Origin: Laguncularia racemosa
Taxonomy: Eukaryota; Streptophyta; Magnoliopsida; Myrtales; Combretaceae
Direction: 5' to 3'
Length of the DNA: 64,000 nt
Assembly: GCA_037954665.1 (NCBI GenBank)
Contig: JBBMOL010000225.1
Span: 558,001 to 622,000 of the forward strand
The position numbers and the translations under genes are program-made. The notes beneath the pieces were generated by a model. That model saw only the letters and a program-made list of their open reading frames with translations, ran no database searches and was not told the origin of the DNA. Shown in pieces: positions 23,524 to 35,619 of this stretch (position 1 is its first letter; every line of letters starts with the position of its first letter).

Positions 23524-24720
23524 ATGTCGAATGATAGAGTGAATAGGGGAATTGGCGATGAAGCCAATAGTCAGGTTGGTAGAGGTTAGGGTCGTAATGT
23601 TGCAGGTAGGAGGACTTTGGAAGAACAGCTCTAGGATCTTACTACCATAGTCACTACTCTGGCAACTAAGATTGATAGAATGACATTACCACAACCACTA
23701 GTGGTAAACCAACAGGCACCACCTTGAGTAGCTCCACAGAATCCTCATCAAGATAGAGTAGTGGGAGATGGAAATCTGAATAGAAGAATAGGTGAGGAGC
23801 ATCTTCCATGCAGGGAAGAAAGGGATGACAATTTTGGAGCAAACCCATATTAGAATAGGGATTTCAGGCCGCCTCGGGCTTAGAATATGTGAAACTGTAG
23901 ATGCCTTCTTGTGATGGCAAGGGATCAGCTGATGATTATTTAGAATGGGAGGACAAGGTTGAGGGTCTCTTTGAATGTTATGAGATCGATGATAACACTA
24001 GGGTCCAATAGGCTGCTATTGAGTTTATAGGGTATGCTGCATTATGGTGGAAGAATCTGATTATTAGCAGGCATAGGGATGGAGAGGCTGAGATTTAGAC
24101 CTGGAGGGATATGAAAAGGGTATTGAGAAAAAGGTTCATTCCTAAGCACTACAAACAGGAACTGTTTATGCGATTGCAAACCTTAAGGCAGGGAGGCAAG
24201 ACAGTGGATGATTATGTGTAGGAATTTGAAACCCTCATGATTAGGTGTGGGTCCGTTGAACCTCCAGAACAAACCGTAGCACGCTTCGTCTCAGGTTTGA
24301 AATATGAAATAGCGTATGTTGTTGAGCTGCAGCACTATAGTACACTTGATGAGGTTATTCAATTGGCTTGAAAGTAGAGAGGCAAAGGAGGTCCAACTTG
24401 TTTAGTGCTCCGAGCAGTAGGCCCAATGCTATTACTAGACCCATATCAGCTGACGGTCAATCAGGGGGAACAAAAGCAGTAGGTGTGGTAGTGAAAGCAG
24501 TGGATAAAACTACCCCAAATATTATTAGAGAAATTTACCTACTAGGAAGGGTAAAGAGATCATAACACCAGATGTGAGGCAGACCGTTCCCGAATCTACT
24601 AGTGGAAAGGCGCACCAAATCAAGTGCTTTAAATGCATGGATTTGGGCATATGGCAGCACAGTGTCCAAATAAGAAGGTGATGACTGTTATGGAGGCATT
24701 GGGGAGGATGTTTAGGATGA
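23524..24720 (+). pseudogene. Element B gag with several in-frame stops
   Basis: Starts at ATG 23524 (MSNDRVNRGIGDEANSQVGR). The Retrotrans_gag core (about 23900-24365) reads DDYLEWEDKVEGLFECYEI, AALWWKNLI, TWRDMKRVLRKRFIP, ELFMRLQTLRQGGKTVDDYV and TVARFVSGL. A zinc knuckle CFKC ... HGFGHMAAQCPNKK (24620-24680) is split by a frameshift. Stops in the gag frame are mostly TAG where relatives have Gln or another CAG-derived residue (EQL-stop-DL, EI-stop-TW, YV-stop-EF), plus one TGA and frameshifts near 23890 and 24367. It would assemble the particle; this copy cannot without readthrough. Confidence 0.85.
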
Positions 24721-24832
24721 CCATGAACAGATTGAGCCTACAGATTTACCAATGGTACTATAGGAGTATTATGATGACCAGACTACAGGCGCACATGAGG
24801 AGCATACAGGTGAACAATATCTACCCATTAAT

Positions 24833-25291
24833 GTGTTATGTAGGGTTCTAACTATATCTCTTGATACTAGTGACATTCAGAGGGAGAACATATTTCACAC
24901 TTCTTGCAGAATCAGAGGTAACCTTTATGTACTCATCATCGATAGTGGTAGTTGCACGAATGTTATATCTGCTGCACTGGTAAACAAATTACACCTATCT
25001 ACCATTCCACATCCTAGCCCTTACAACTTGCATTGGTTGGATAATCGAGGTAGTATGTATGTTACACTTAGGGCAAAGGTTCCTGTGAATGTTGGGCAGA
25101 AATATCATGATGAGATCCTGTGTGATGTAGTCCCTATGCATGCATTCCATTTACTATTTGGTCGGCCTTGGTTGTTTGATCGGCGGGTGTTACATGATGG
25201 GTTTAGAAACACCTACATGTTCAGCATGGGCAAATCTCGCATAGTTCTATTGCCAATGACTCCATCTAAGGTACATGGGCTTCAGGAATAG
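24833..25291 (+). CDS. Element B retropepsin (open)
   Basis: A 152-codon open frame, longer than any open piece of the gag before it. Active site LIIDSGSCTNVISAALVNKL (D-S-G) about 40 residues in, then the GRPWLFDRRVLHDGFRNTY block. The true start is probably upstream in gag frame; the shown start is simply the first start codon. It is the most intact part of B and has homologues at 59790-60155 and 61830-62396. It ends about 120 bp before the 3' LTR, where RT would normally follow. Confidence 0.8.
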   Translation: MLCRVLTISLDTSDIQRENIFHTSCRIRGNLYVLIIDSGSCTNVISAALVNKLHLSTIPHPSPYNLHWLDNRGSMYVTLRAKVPVNVGQKYHDEILCDVVPMHAFHLLFGRPWLFDRRVLHDGFRNTYMFSMGKSRIVLLPMTPSKVHGLQE

Positions 25292-25394
25292 ATCAAACTC
25301 CATCTATTACATTTGATAGCCGGAAGAGCAGGACAATAGAGACATTAGGGTTCAGTTCCAAAGCTGATCCTCTAGATTTAAGGGAAAATCTTTT

Positions 25395-25409
25395 AGAAGC
25401 CCGAGGAGA
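25395..25409 (+). promoter_or_regulatory. Element B polypurine tract
   Basis: AGAAGCCCGAGGAGA directly before the 3' LTR TGATGGG. The tract is also coding: it spells EARGD of the polyprotein tail. Confidence 0.65.
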
Positions 25410-26413
25410 TGATGGGAAAATTTCTGAGCACCATCAACACTCACAGAACTCGATTTGGATGATGATCCAAATCACTCATATTTTATGTCATTTCTTTTCA
25501 TCTAATAAGTATTTGAGAAATAATCTTACAGATACAATAACAATTCTCTATGGGATGCCAATATGTCCTACACTAGTCGATAGACACGGGACATCTTCAG
25601 AATTACAATCAAAGATCCGCTACGATTGTTTCCACTTCGAAGCATTGGCTCATAAAGACTTATGATGTTTTGTACTTTGTAATTCTTTTATGGACTATTT
25701 TATGTTGTAATTTTTCTTTTGGGACACTTTCATTTTATTGTAATTTTCATTTAGGACTAGCCACCTTAAAAGTGGCAAACTTGTAATTTTGACCATTTTC
25801 TAACCTAGGAGTAGCAAGTATAAATACTTGCTTAAATTAGGGTTTGAGAAGGCCATTTTGCAGATTAGACACAATCACTTAACATGTGGGAATTAGGGTT
25901 CATTCTAGTTCTAATTCTCTTATCAATTTCAACACAAGAATTGAAATTGTGGCGAGTGCAACGAGGGGAAATTGTGAGTCATATCAATTTCTTTCTTTGT
26001 TGTTTTTCATTTCATCTCTAGTGAGTCATATCTAGGGTTGATTTAGAGTTTCTTGGACATATTTGTGATCGCAATTTGTGAACAATTATTTTGTTAAAGA
26101 TTGATTGTTCTTTAGTACTTGAAATCAACAACATTTTGTTGTTAGTGTGAATTGGAATTGAAGAGGAAGTTGATGTCAAGGTTTTGATCAATCCCTTTTG
26201 GTTTGATTCACATGGATTTCAATTATTCTTGTTATTATATGGTGAATATTATATATATGGATTGTAATTGCATCATTTGACCTTCGGTTTTCTTATCAAA
26301 TTTCCAAAGGAGTTTATGTAAATTGTCATCCAATTGGACTGGTTTGTATCTGAGTTGTGATTTGTTTTCTTTGATTCATTTGATTGTGCTTGGACTTGGT
26401 TTTGAGCACATCA
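25410..26413 (+). mobile_element. Element B 3' LTR
   Basis: 1004 bp, same ends as the 5' copy. TATA hairpin at 25814-25831. Confidence 0.9.
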
Positions 26414-26960
26414 CTATCCAAGCTTATTAGTTCCTTAACTTCTCTAGCTTGTCAAGCATTCTACATTTGCTATTGTTATGCTAGCAACCCCACTAAATTG
26501 TTCACAATCTCTAAGAGTAGGGTAGTTTGGTATATAACTTGACCTTATCCCCTTCATGGTTGCTAACCATGAGGATACCCATCTAGGTTGCCTTACCCAA
26601 CACCTCTCGATGAACATAGATTGGTGATTTTTCTTGGGGGTATTCTACTTAACGTGTGAGATAAAAGAGTAAATTAAAGAGTTAAGTAAGAATAATGAAT
26701 AGCTAAAATATTAGTTAATATATATATATATATATATTGAAAAGGAGATTAAAGTAACCATTTAAAGGAAATAACAAGTAAAGCCACAAAATAAGTAAAT
26801 AGTGTATAACACCATTGAACCTAGGAGTCTGCTTACTCTCTTCACAATCTCACCGTCCTACATATTCATTGCCTAATTCATCTAGAGATCACAACCTATT
26901 TTCTACTGATTGAAACCTATATTTATTGATCATCAACCTAGTTCTTAAGGATCTTCAAGC
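26414..26960 (-). other. Element E leader
   Basis: Lies between the E primer-binding site and insertion B. No domain visible; holds a (TA)n run at 26720-26740. Position implies 5' untranslated region and possibly the first codons of gag. Confidence 0.45.
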
Positions 26961-26976
26961 CCAAGGTTTGATACCA
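26961..26976 (-). promoter_or_regulatory. Element E primer-binding site (decayed)
   Basis: TGGTATCAAACCTTGG on the minus strand resembles the tRNA-Met type site TGGTATCAGAGC with changes. It lies where the 5' LTR of E should end. Confidence 0.5.
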
Positions 26977-28849
26977 TTTAAGTTATAACACCTTAAAACT
27001 TAGGACGTTATAACTCACCAAGTGTTCTTATAGGGTAAAGACATGTTAAGGCTCTTAAAATAGCTAACACTATATAACTTGTAATAACTGTTAACCACAA
27101 TCAAGATAAATCAATTGGCAACATTAATGAGTGGTTCAACTGAGTCTCATTACAATCCACAAATGTTTTGGAGATTGTCTTGATACTTCATTATATAATA
27201 AGCTAGTAATAGCAAAATTACTAACTAATAACCATACTATCATCCTCTAAAAGTAAGCATTCTTCTAAAGATGTTTAGGACTTTAAATGGCATTCCTCAC
27301 CTAACCATCATATTAATAATAATAATACTTTATGTCATTGTCATCTAACACATATGTCCCTAAATCCTCCTCATATGAAATATACTTGTTGGTACCTATA
27401 GTTGAAAAAGAAGGTCCCCATAGGATAAGCTAATGCTTAACATGTATAATCTACAATTACACATGCATGACTAAACATATCTTTAATCACATGAATCAAT
27501 GCAGAAATCTAACAAATAGTTAGCTATAATCTCAATTAAGTCATTCATATAGTAAAGGGGTACTCATGACTTCGCTAAACCATATAATATAATAATATAT
27601 AGTATAATGTTGGGAACTGCTACTGTAAATCCTAACAACCATAAGTTCCTACATTTATCAAATCATCTTAGTATGCAACTTTACTATGGATACTACCACA
27701 TACAAATTAGCGGTATACCTTAAGGTTCTACTACTATGGGTCCTTAGGTCGAGCCAATCACAATCAACAAACAATTTGACCAAATCAAATATCATTAGTT
27801 CTAGTTCCTTAATTAACCTAACACATACAAGCAATACACAAGATTACATATACTGTAAAGGGCGGTTTTAAACACACCTATCTTTGCCTAATAGTTGCAC
27901 TAAAACTTGATAAAAAGAATAATATAGTTAACCCTATTACTTGCCTAGAATATCATCTACGTTATTTGATTTTGTTACCTGATTGTTGGTAGATCAATTC
28001 CCTTATCTTTTGTAGATTTTCTAGAGTCATATTAGGGTTTAGGGTTAGAGAAAACAAGAAAATAGCAAAGAAATCAATTTAAAAATGATTATAGGGAACA
28101 CAACCATGTATTAGGTCATGTATAGGACCATGGGTAGGGAACATGGCCATAAATTTTGGCTGTGTACCCTTCTGTACACCTTTATCCTTCTATAAACCCT
28201 AGTGTACGGCCATATACTTAACCATGTACAAGTACACGGGTATGTACTAGGCCATGAACCTCCCAACTCATTTTTTTCTTCCTTTAAACAACACAAGAAG
28301 GTACACAATGTGTACCTTACTGTGTACCCCCTCTATTCCATTTCGAATTCTCTTCCTAAATTCACCCATTTTCAATCGACTTCAACCCTAGATGTGTTCC
28401 TATATTTGAGATCTTAATTCATGGTATTTACAATATGAAAACACTTAATTACTTCAATTTGAACCACTTCCTTATAGGGATTCACTCTAACAATCAAAGT
28501 CTTATCCTAACCCTTGCTTGATTTGTTCTATAGTGAAATTTCAAAGAACCCAACCATCATTCGTATTATACTCATGTAAAAGAAGAAAAAAAATATTAAT
28601 TTGTATACTTTATTGTATGGAATTTTGCTAAAGTGCATAATGTTGACAATTATCTTCTTCTCCTAAGGTTTCTCTTTTGCTCTTAGGGTTGTGGTGCAGA
28701 AAGTGTAAAATAGTTAAAATGAGCAATAAATAGCCCTTTTACACTCTCCTCGTCAAATGAACAAGTTGTCTATTTTACTAAAACCTTTTCTATTTTTATT
28801 TGCCTCGACCTTATTATTTTTATTATGATTTATTTTCTAAGGTTTTACA
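26977..28849 (-). mobile_element. Element E 5' LTR
   Basis: About 1.87 kb; minus-strand start TGTAAAACCTTAG at 28849. Homologous to the split 3' LTR. The inner end is set by the primer-binding site and is decayed, without a clean CA. Confidence 0.65.
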
Positions 28850-31800
28850 CATTTGGTTTAGTTGCATGAATTTTGTTTTGTCAATAAAATGGATAAGTCT
28901 TGATTCTCTACTTTCTACAATTTTAATATTTATGGTAGTGTAAGATAAAAAAAAATTACAACTTTTATTATCTATTTTGATTGGACAATTATGTAAAATT
29001 AAAAGATTTAGTTTGAGACTTTTATTTCAAATTAAGTATTGCTAATGATTGAAAAAATCATCATACCCAAGTTATTATATAGCGTATTTAAATGGCACAA
29101 GCTATCATGCCTTGAAAATTCATGTATCTATCCAAATTATAGGTTTTTTTTTTCTCTTTAATAATAATAACTAGTTATCTTTGGATTTTTCTCCACAGTA
29201 AACTAAAATAAAAGTTTGAGCTTATCATTGTTACTTCATATTCCTACTCACTTATGATATGGAGTTTCCCTTGAAACTCATGAGTGAATAACTAATCCAA
29301 ATGGAAAAAAAGATTGACAATGTAAATATGTTTAAACATTTTATTTTCTATCTCTAATACCATATACAATTTAAATTCATGTTCAACTAATCTAAGTCTA
29401 AATTTAATGTGTCACGTAAATAAAAAAGAAAAAAAAGCCAATAATATATTTGTAGGCTTAATAAACCTTTAGATAAATTGCCTACGGATTTGAATTTAGT
29501 ATTATTATCAAACTAATAGTTCAAAAGTTTGACAAGTAAAATTTAGAGGTTAGTTGTCACATTCTGAAACCAAAGGTAATATGTTAAGATTTAGAACAAA
29601 AAATCAAAACACATATAATTAAATTATTACATCTTACACAAAATCCTTCCTATCAATACACTAGCAATGTATCTGATCCTATACTCTATTGCCAAAATTA
29701 TTACATGTAGATTTTCTTACACCTCAAAAATAAATAAATAAATAAAGTCCCCAATGAGCTAATGCCTAACACGTAGTCATACAAACACATGTGCATGGAC
29801 ATACATATGCAACTTACACACATCAATCTTAAACTAATGCAATAATCACTAGATTATTATCCTTAATTTTAATAATTCAAACAGCATAGCCTTAGTTGTC
29901 TCTAGGTTTGGAGTAACTAATGACTCTAGCACTAAAATATATACATAATAATATATATAACTGAAACCAAGATCATGAAAAATTGCGTCGACCTTAAGAC
30001 AATGTCTAATGGCCATCAACTTACCAGTCTACATGCAAGCGTCCATACAAGCATCCTCATTCCTTGAGTATAACCAGCTTACAACTTCGTCCTAATATAC
30101 TAACCCATTACATAACCTCACTTAGGTTAGTGAACACTGACATGAAATGCAGCACTTAACTAAGTGGATCTTATTGATATGAGGTTGCATGATAGCTAAA
30201 CAAATTATACTAATCATTGGGTAGAGTGTCCCAAATCACTAGTATCAACCCGTGTCTTTTTGGGTCTTTCTCAAGCACAATTAGCATACAATTTATTTGG
30301 TTTCACTTTTTATTAGGTTGACTTATTTATTAAATTAGCAATTACACCCAATAAACAATGACTACATGCATAATATCCATACTTGCCAAATCACAAATAT
30401 CACCACATCTTGATAGAAAGTATAACATATACGTTACGACTTGCACTTAGTGATTCTAAGATTTCAACATAATACTATAGTTAATGATTATTGCGTATGG
30501 TTTTAATTTAGGGAAAGGGTCATGTAACTCTAGATCATGCTAAGGTATTATTTTAATAACTAAGATTGACCATTATATATTGTAAACTACTAGTTAATTC
30601 ATAACTTAGTTAATTACTTATAAATGCTTATCTATTACTATACTAGTCAAAGCAAATAGTAATATTGCATATGCATAATTTACTATTATCACCAATTACT
30701 TCTTTTATTTATTCTTATGTATGTATGTATGTCCATTACTTAATTATCTAAATTACTTATTATAATTACCATTATTATTGTTTGCCCACATTTTGTTTTA
30801 CATATGTTTATACATACATAAGTCTTTTTATTACTACTTATTTAATTACATGCACACGTACATATATGAGTACTTGTTTTATCATTGTCATTATACATTC
30901 ATTTATCTAATTCTTTTTGTCATTATTAGCAATTATTGGTGATATGTTATTTCATTTATTATTATTATTTATCTTAACATTATCAATATTATTAATGTTA
31001 GCACTTTTATTATATTTAATGAATAAATCATAACATCAAAGGCAAATTTAAATTATCAAATTTAAATATGTTGAAATCAATTTGAGAATTTAAATTTATT
31101 GAGTCAATATTTAAAAGAGTCTTAATAGTCAACAATTTACTATAGAGTCAACGCTAGCATTACTAGCAGTTAATTAACTTCCACTTTTACACATTCAATA
31201 CTAATGTTACTACCAATTATATTCTATTAACTTTTCATTTGAAAATTATTTACACATTCAAATTCTTCTCTTTTAAAACTTGCTTACAAGAATGACTAAC
31301 TTTACAATATATATGGCTTTATACCAAACTAACTATTAAGTATAATTATTATATCTAAACAATTCATAAATTAAATATCAAATGACTTCTATTTATTTAT
31401 TTATTTCCAATCCTTTGATTATGACACAAACAAGTTTCAACTAAGAATTCATGTCAAAGTGAATCAAAACACCCTTTTTTTTCTTCCATGACACCAATTT
31501 CTATTGCAAAAAACAACACTTGATGAACTGATGTTTTGTTTAATATCTTCTTATGTTCAACAATTTATAAAATTTATTCTAGATTAACATACTAATACAT
31601 TCCTCAATTTCAACAAAATAATGCTTTTAGTAATTAAATCAATAATCTCAATAAGCCTTCACAACATTTTTTTTCCTTTTCAATTCCAACCCAAAAATGA
31701 AATCAACTAAAATAATAATTTTATATAATCACCAATTCATAATCAATCACTCCTTAATCCAAAATTTCCTTGCTTCTTTAAATCTCAAAATTGATTTTGT

Positions 31801-33273
31801 TCTTTCTCCTCAAGAATCTATCCAATCCCATAAATTTGCTAACCTCAATCTCTAACTAATTACGTAACACATTAAACTTGTATAAAAATACAAACATATC
31901 ATGTTATATCATGCTTACGATTCTAGCCCTAGATGCTTCACTTGCAAATCACTACCTACAAGCAAGATTTGAACTTTTCCTTCCCTCTCAATCAACCATA
32001 AAATTAGAACTTCCAATTAATAAAAAAAGGTTGAATGAATCTGTGATAAATCCATACCTATTCAAATAGAGAAAACTCAATTCTTCTTTGTGGTTTTCAC
32101 TATCACCACAAAGACACCAACACTTGAAACTTTGGGTCTTTATTTTAAATCTCTTCAATTACTTGAGGTTTGTGTTGCTTCTATTGTTCTTTTTTTAAAG
32201 TTCCTTAAATCTCAACGATATGTAAATAATAAACTAATGATTTCCATGTGTTCCACCTAAACTACTATAGAATAGCACATACTGCATTATCATGATCTCT
32301 AATTATATATGATATAGATCCTTATGAGTTACATATTAATTAATGAGGGAATTTGCCAAGATGCCCTTCTTTTTAATTTTTATTTTCTAGGTCATTTCAT
32401 ATATAAAGAAAGAATTAAGGGTTAACATTTAGTGTTGAGAGTGTGTAAATCAATAGTAGTAGCTAAAGTAAAAATAATGTTAAGAGAAGAGTATGTTGAT
32501 GAAATCGATATTATTGGAAGAACATTGTTTCCAATAAATTTTCCAATGTAGAGAGAATCACTAAGATACTCTTTAGAGGATTTTAATGCTTTAGAAACAA
32601 AACAGATTGGGGTGACTAGAAGATAAGGACAAAATAAGAGAGGTTAATTTTTTTTTTTTAATTTTAGAGGAATCATAAATTCCTCATTATAAAGATGACT
32701 AAAGCTATTAAAAGGTTACATAAAGCACCATGGATAGCTATAGTTGAATTTTTACTTGATACAACAAAGGTGAATGAGATTACTAAAACTTATGATTTTG
32801 TAAATAGGGTTTCTAATCTTATTTTAATGATTTCAATCTTCTAAGAATGGTGTATGAAAAGGGTATTAACAGTAATAGACAACAGTTGCAAAGGGGAGCA
32901 TAGGTATTTCCTAATGCACATTTGAGGACATAATTATTTGTAGTTAACTTTAACATTATTACTGGCTTGAGTTGGAGGTCTAGAAAGCATTTAAAATGTT
33001 TAGATTCTATTTTTTACTTTCAAAAATATGGTGTAAATGTTGATGCATCTAGATGTTTGTCAAGTAATACAAAAATATTTCAAATATTTTTAACCTATTG
33101 ATTTACCTAAAGACCTTGATAAGAATGATCTATATAATATCATAAAATATGCATACTAATCACTATAAAATGATGTTTATTAATCACATTGTAGATGAGG
33201 GGTATTAACTAGGGTAGTCATGTGAGTATCAGACGAGTATTATGTTACACATGGCCTTAAAGAAGTGACATTT
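28850..33273. other. AT-rich gene-free region with a tentative LTR-like block
   Basis: No supported gene. A block beginning TGTCACATTCTGAAACC at 29555 and ending near GGTCATTTCA at 32399 has the look of a minus-strand LTR (TGAAATGACC ... GAATGTGACA), but the flanks TTAGT and TATAT do not form a target duplication. 32400-33273 contains short broken open stretches with ordinary protein composition (around 32695-32850) that I cannot assign. Confidence 0.35.
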
Positions 33274-34305
33274 TGATAGGAATAAAAATCCGACAAGACC
33301 TATCATTAGGGCAAGAACTGAAGGATTTCAAATCTTGGCATTGAGGGCCCATTTTGAGCAGATTGACCCCAGAATTATTTATATATTAACCTCTTTTCTA
33401 TTATTGTTGTATTGTGTATTCCAACAGGCACACTTATCATATTCTATAGGGCAATGGACAAACTCTCTCAAACTCAGCTTGTGGGTTATCCATGGACCGA
33501 CCTAAACCGGCGATGAGCTGGGCCGATGGATCCTATAGAAGACCGGCATCTAGAAGACCATTTCTTTTATATATTTCTTCTTTTATAAACTATTTTTTGT
33601 TGTATTTGGTTTTGGGACACTTTTATTTCTTTGTAACGTTCATTTAGGGTTAGCCACCTTAAAAGTGGCAAACTTGTAATTTTGAGCACTTTTTAACCCT
33701 AGAAGTAGCAAGTATAAATACTTGCTTAAGAGAGGGTTTGAGGAGGCTTAATTTTGCAGAAAAACACTTCACATTTTCGTGAGAGGGCTTAGGGTTTCCT
33801 AATTCCAAAATTCTCTTATCAATTTCAATCCCAAGAAGTTGGAATTGTGGCGAGTGCAACAAGGAGAAATCGTGAGTAATATCGATTCATCTTTGTTGTT
33901 GTTCATTTCTTCTCTAGTGGGTCATATCTAGGGTAGATTTGAATCTTTCTTGGACTTATTGGTTATTGTAATTCATGGACATCAATCTTGTAAGATTGAT
34001 TGTTCTTTTAGTTATTGAATTCACTATCATTTTTAGTGCATTGTGACGTGAATTTGGTATTGAAAGGGGAATGGAATTCACGGTTTGTGTTGCTTCATTT
34101 TGATCTGATTTCCACGTGATTCTCAAGCCTTATTGTGGTTATTTGGTTAAATTATCATTAGAGATTACAATTATATCATTGGATCATCATTTTTCCATCA
34201 AATCTTCACGTGAAATCACCCTCAATTGAACCGGTTTGTGTTTTGTGAATTAAGGTGTTTTTCATTGATTCTTTTGATTGTGCTTAAGTGGAATTAGGCA
34301 CATCA
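33274..34305 (+). mobile_element. Family-C solo LTR (TSD CATTT)
   Basis: 1032 bp, TGATAGGAATAAAAATCC ... TTAGGCACATCA, with perfect 5-bp duplications CATTT at 33269-33273 and 34306-34310. It matches the 3' LTR of element C at 60298-61335. The first 100 bp are in frame with the family's polyprotein tail (NPTRPIIRARTEGFQILALR). TATA hairpin at 33708-33725. No internal region remains, so it arose by LTR-LTR recombination. Confidence 0.92.
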
Positions 34306-35619
34306 CATTTAGATGGCACATAATGAGATGACATAGGAGGGAATGATGGGGAAGAGGAACAAGCAAACTTTGAGTCTTAAATACACAAATGACAAACAAG
34401 TGAGCCAAGGAGACCTTAAACGCCAACCTTGCAGTTCTTGAGCAATTAAGATCATTCTTATTGGGGTGTTCGTTTCATCCTCGAGAGTAGAGATTTCATA
34501 ATGGAACACTATTTCTCTGATCTCTAGAGTTGTGAGAAATTGAGGAAGAGTGGTTAAGTCTTTATAGAGTATTAGGCCTAATGACATCGATTAGATTGTT
34601 TGAATGATCAATGGATGAGATAGGATATGCTCATCTTAGGATTATCTTAATGAGCTTGCTATAAGCCCGACCAATAGTCTTCTTAATGAGTGCATAAGCC
34701 TACTTGAGAAATGTTAGAGGTGGATGGATAAATCCAGTGATCCTTATTTCAAGTCTACAAAGCCAGTTCTTTTTTTAACAATCCTAATAGATGAACAAAA
34801 CTCATGAAGCCTTGTCACCTAACCCGATAAGTCATATCAAATAATTTATGAGCCTAGCCTAATTTAATAATATAATAATTTTAGCTCTCTATATTTTGCT
34901 TCTTGACCAAAGGTTTATGAAAGCAATTGAAGGGGTTTAGGCTTTTCATGTGTGAGGCACCAAACTTATCACTTGATTATGTACTACGCTAATGAAATTC
35001 TTCTTATACTTATTGATGAGTTGGAATAGAATGAATTAGTTTCTCCATTTTCTCATGAAATTCACTTCTATGTATGCTTCATGTTGATCCTTATAATGAT
35101 TTTGTTGCCTCTAGAATGTTGATTAGCATTTATGACATGAATTTGATAACTTGGAGCTTTTTAATTGTTTCCCACTTCATAAAAAGGCATTTCACACTAT
35201 TGATGAATATTCAAGGATTCAATAGGATGTCATAATTTAGGTATGCTCTTGATATATGCATCCATTTAGTAGAAGAAGACATATATATATATATATGTAA
35301 CTCACATATATAGAGATGAGTGTGGCAAATCTCGTCATGGAGCAAGTGCATAGCTTTAGAGTGAAGTAGGTACAATTGATAAAAAGAAATCCAATTTGGC
35401 CTAAACTCCTCATGTGTATCTCTTTCATTCATTTATGTTTTGTTTGTGCTATCTAAACAAAGGTTGAAGATGGTTATGTGCATTATAGGTGACCACATCA
35501 ACCAATGGGATGCTGCCACATAGTAGTGGTTAGGAAATAAAAGAATAAGGCATGCTTAGTGCTTGCTACAAGACTTGAACAACTAGGCTATTTATTTTTT
35601 CATTTAATGCATGTAAATA
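34306..35619. other. Unassigned region downstream of element G gag
   Basis: By position this should be the part of old element G after gag, but I recognise no protease or RT. A (TA)n run lies at 35280-35296. Open frames up to 92 codons at 34309-34587 are not assignable. Confidence 0.35.

Larger units (their letters stand above)
21369..26413 (+). mobile_element. Element B: gag-protease-only LTR element (TSD CTAT[T/C])
   Basis: Two LTRs of exactly 1004 bp (21369-22372 and 25410-26413), both TGATGGGAAAATTT ... CACATCA; primer-binding site 22378-22389, leader, gag, protease, then polypurine tract at the 3' LTR. Flanks are CTATT (21364-21368) and CTATC (26414-26418), a duplication with one change. 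The internal region is only 3037 bp and goes from protease straight to a pol tail (DLRENLLEARGDDG) and the LTR; RT, RNase H and integrase are absent. It fits the known class of plant terminal-repeat elements with only gag (TR-GAG) but also keeps protease. Mobilisation would need a partner supplying RT and integrase. Confidence 0.9.
8428..28849 (-). mobile_element. Element E: decayed chromovirus-like Ty3/gypsy element with three nested insertions
   Basis: A minus-strand element whose pieces are separated by later insertions. The 5' LTR is about 26977-28849, the primer-binding site 26961-26976, the leader 26414-26960, gag 20485-21368, protease 20005-20349, RT and RNase H about 18480-19930, integrase 15500-16867, the polypurine tract 15438-15450, and the 3' LTR 8428-8904 plus 14265-15437. 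The two LTR copies are clearly homologous (both start TGTAAAAC on the minus strand) but very diverged, and the 3' copy lacks roughly the last 200 bp. Insertions are F in the 3' LTR, a 1.5 kb unit between RNase H and integrase, and B between leader and gag. Removing them restores the canonical gag-PR-RT-RH-IN order, which is the main support for one element. Confidence 0.8.

Noticed and set aside
29555..32399. 2.8-kb solo LTR
   Set aside because: Ends resemble LTR ends but the flanking five bases (TTAGT and TATAT) do not match and no second copy is in the window; kept only as tentative.
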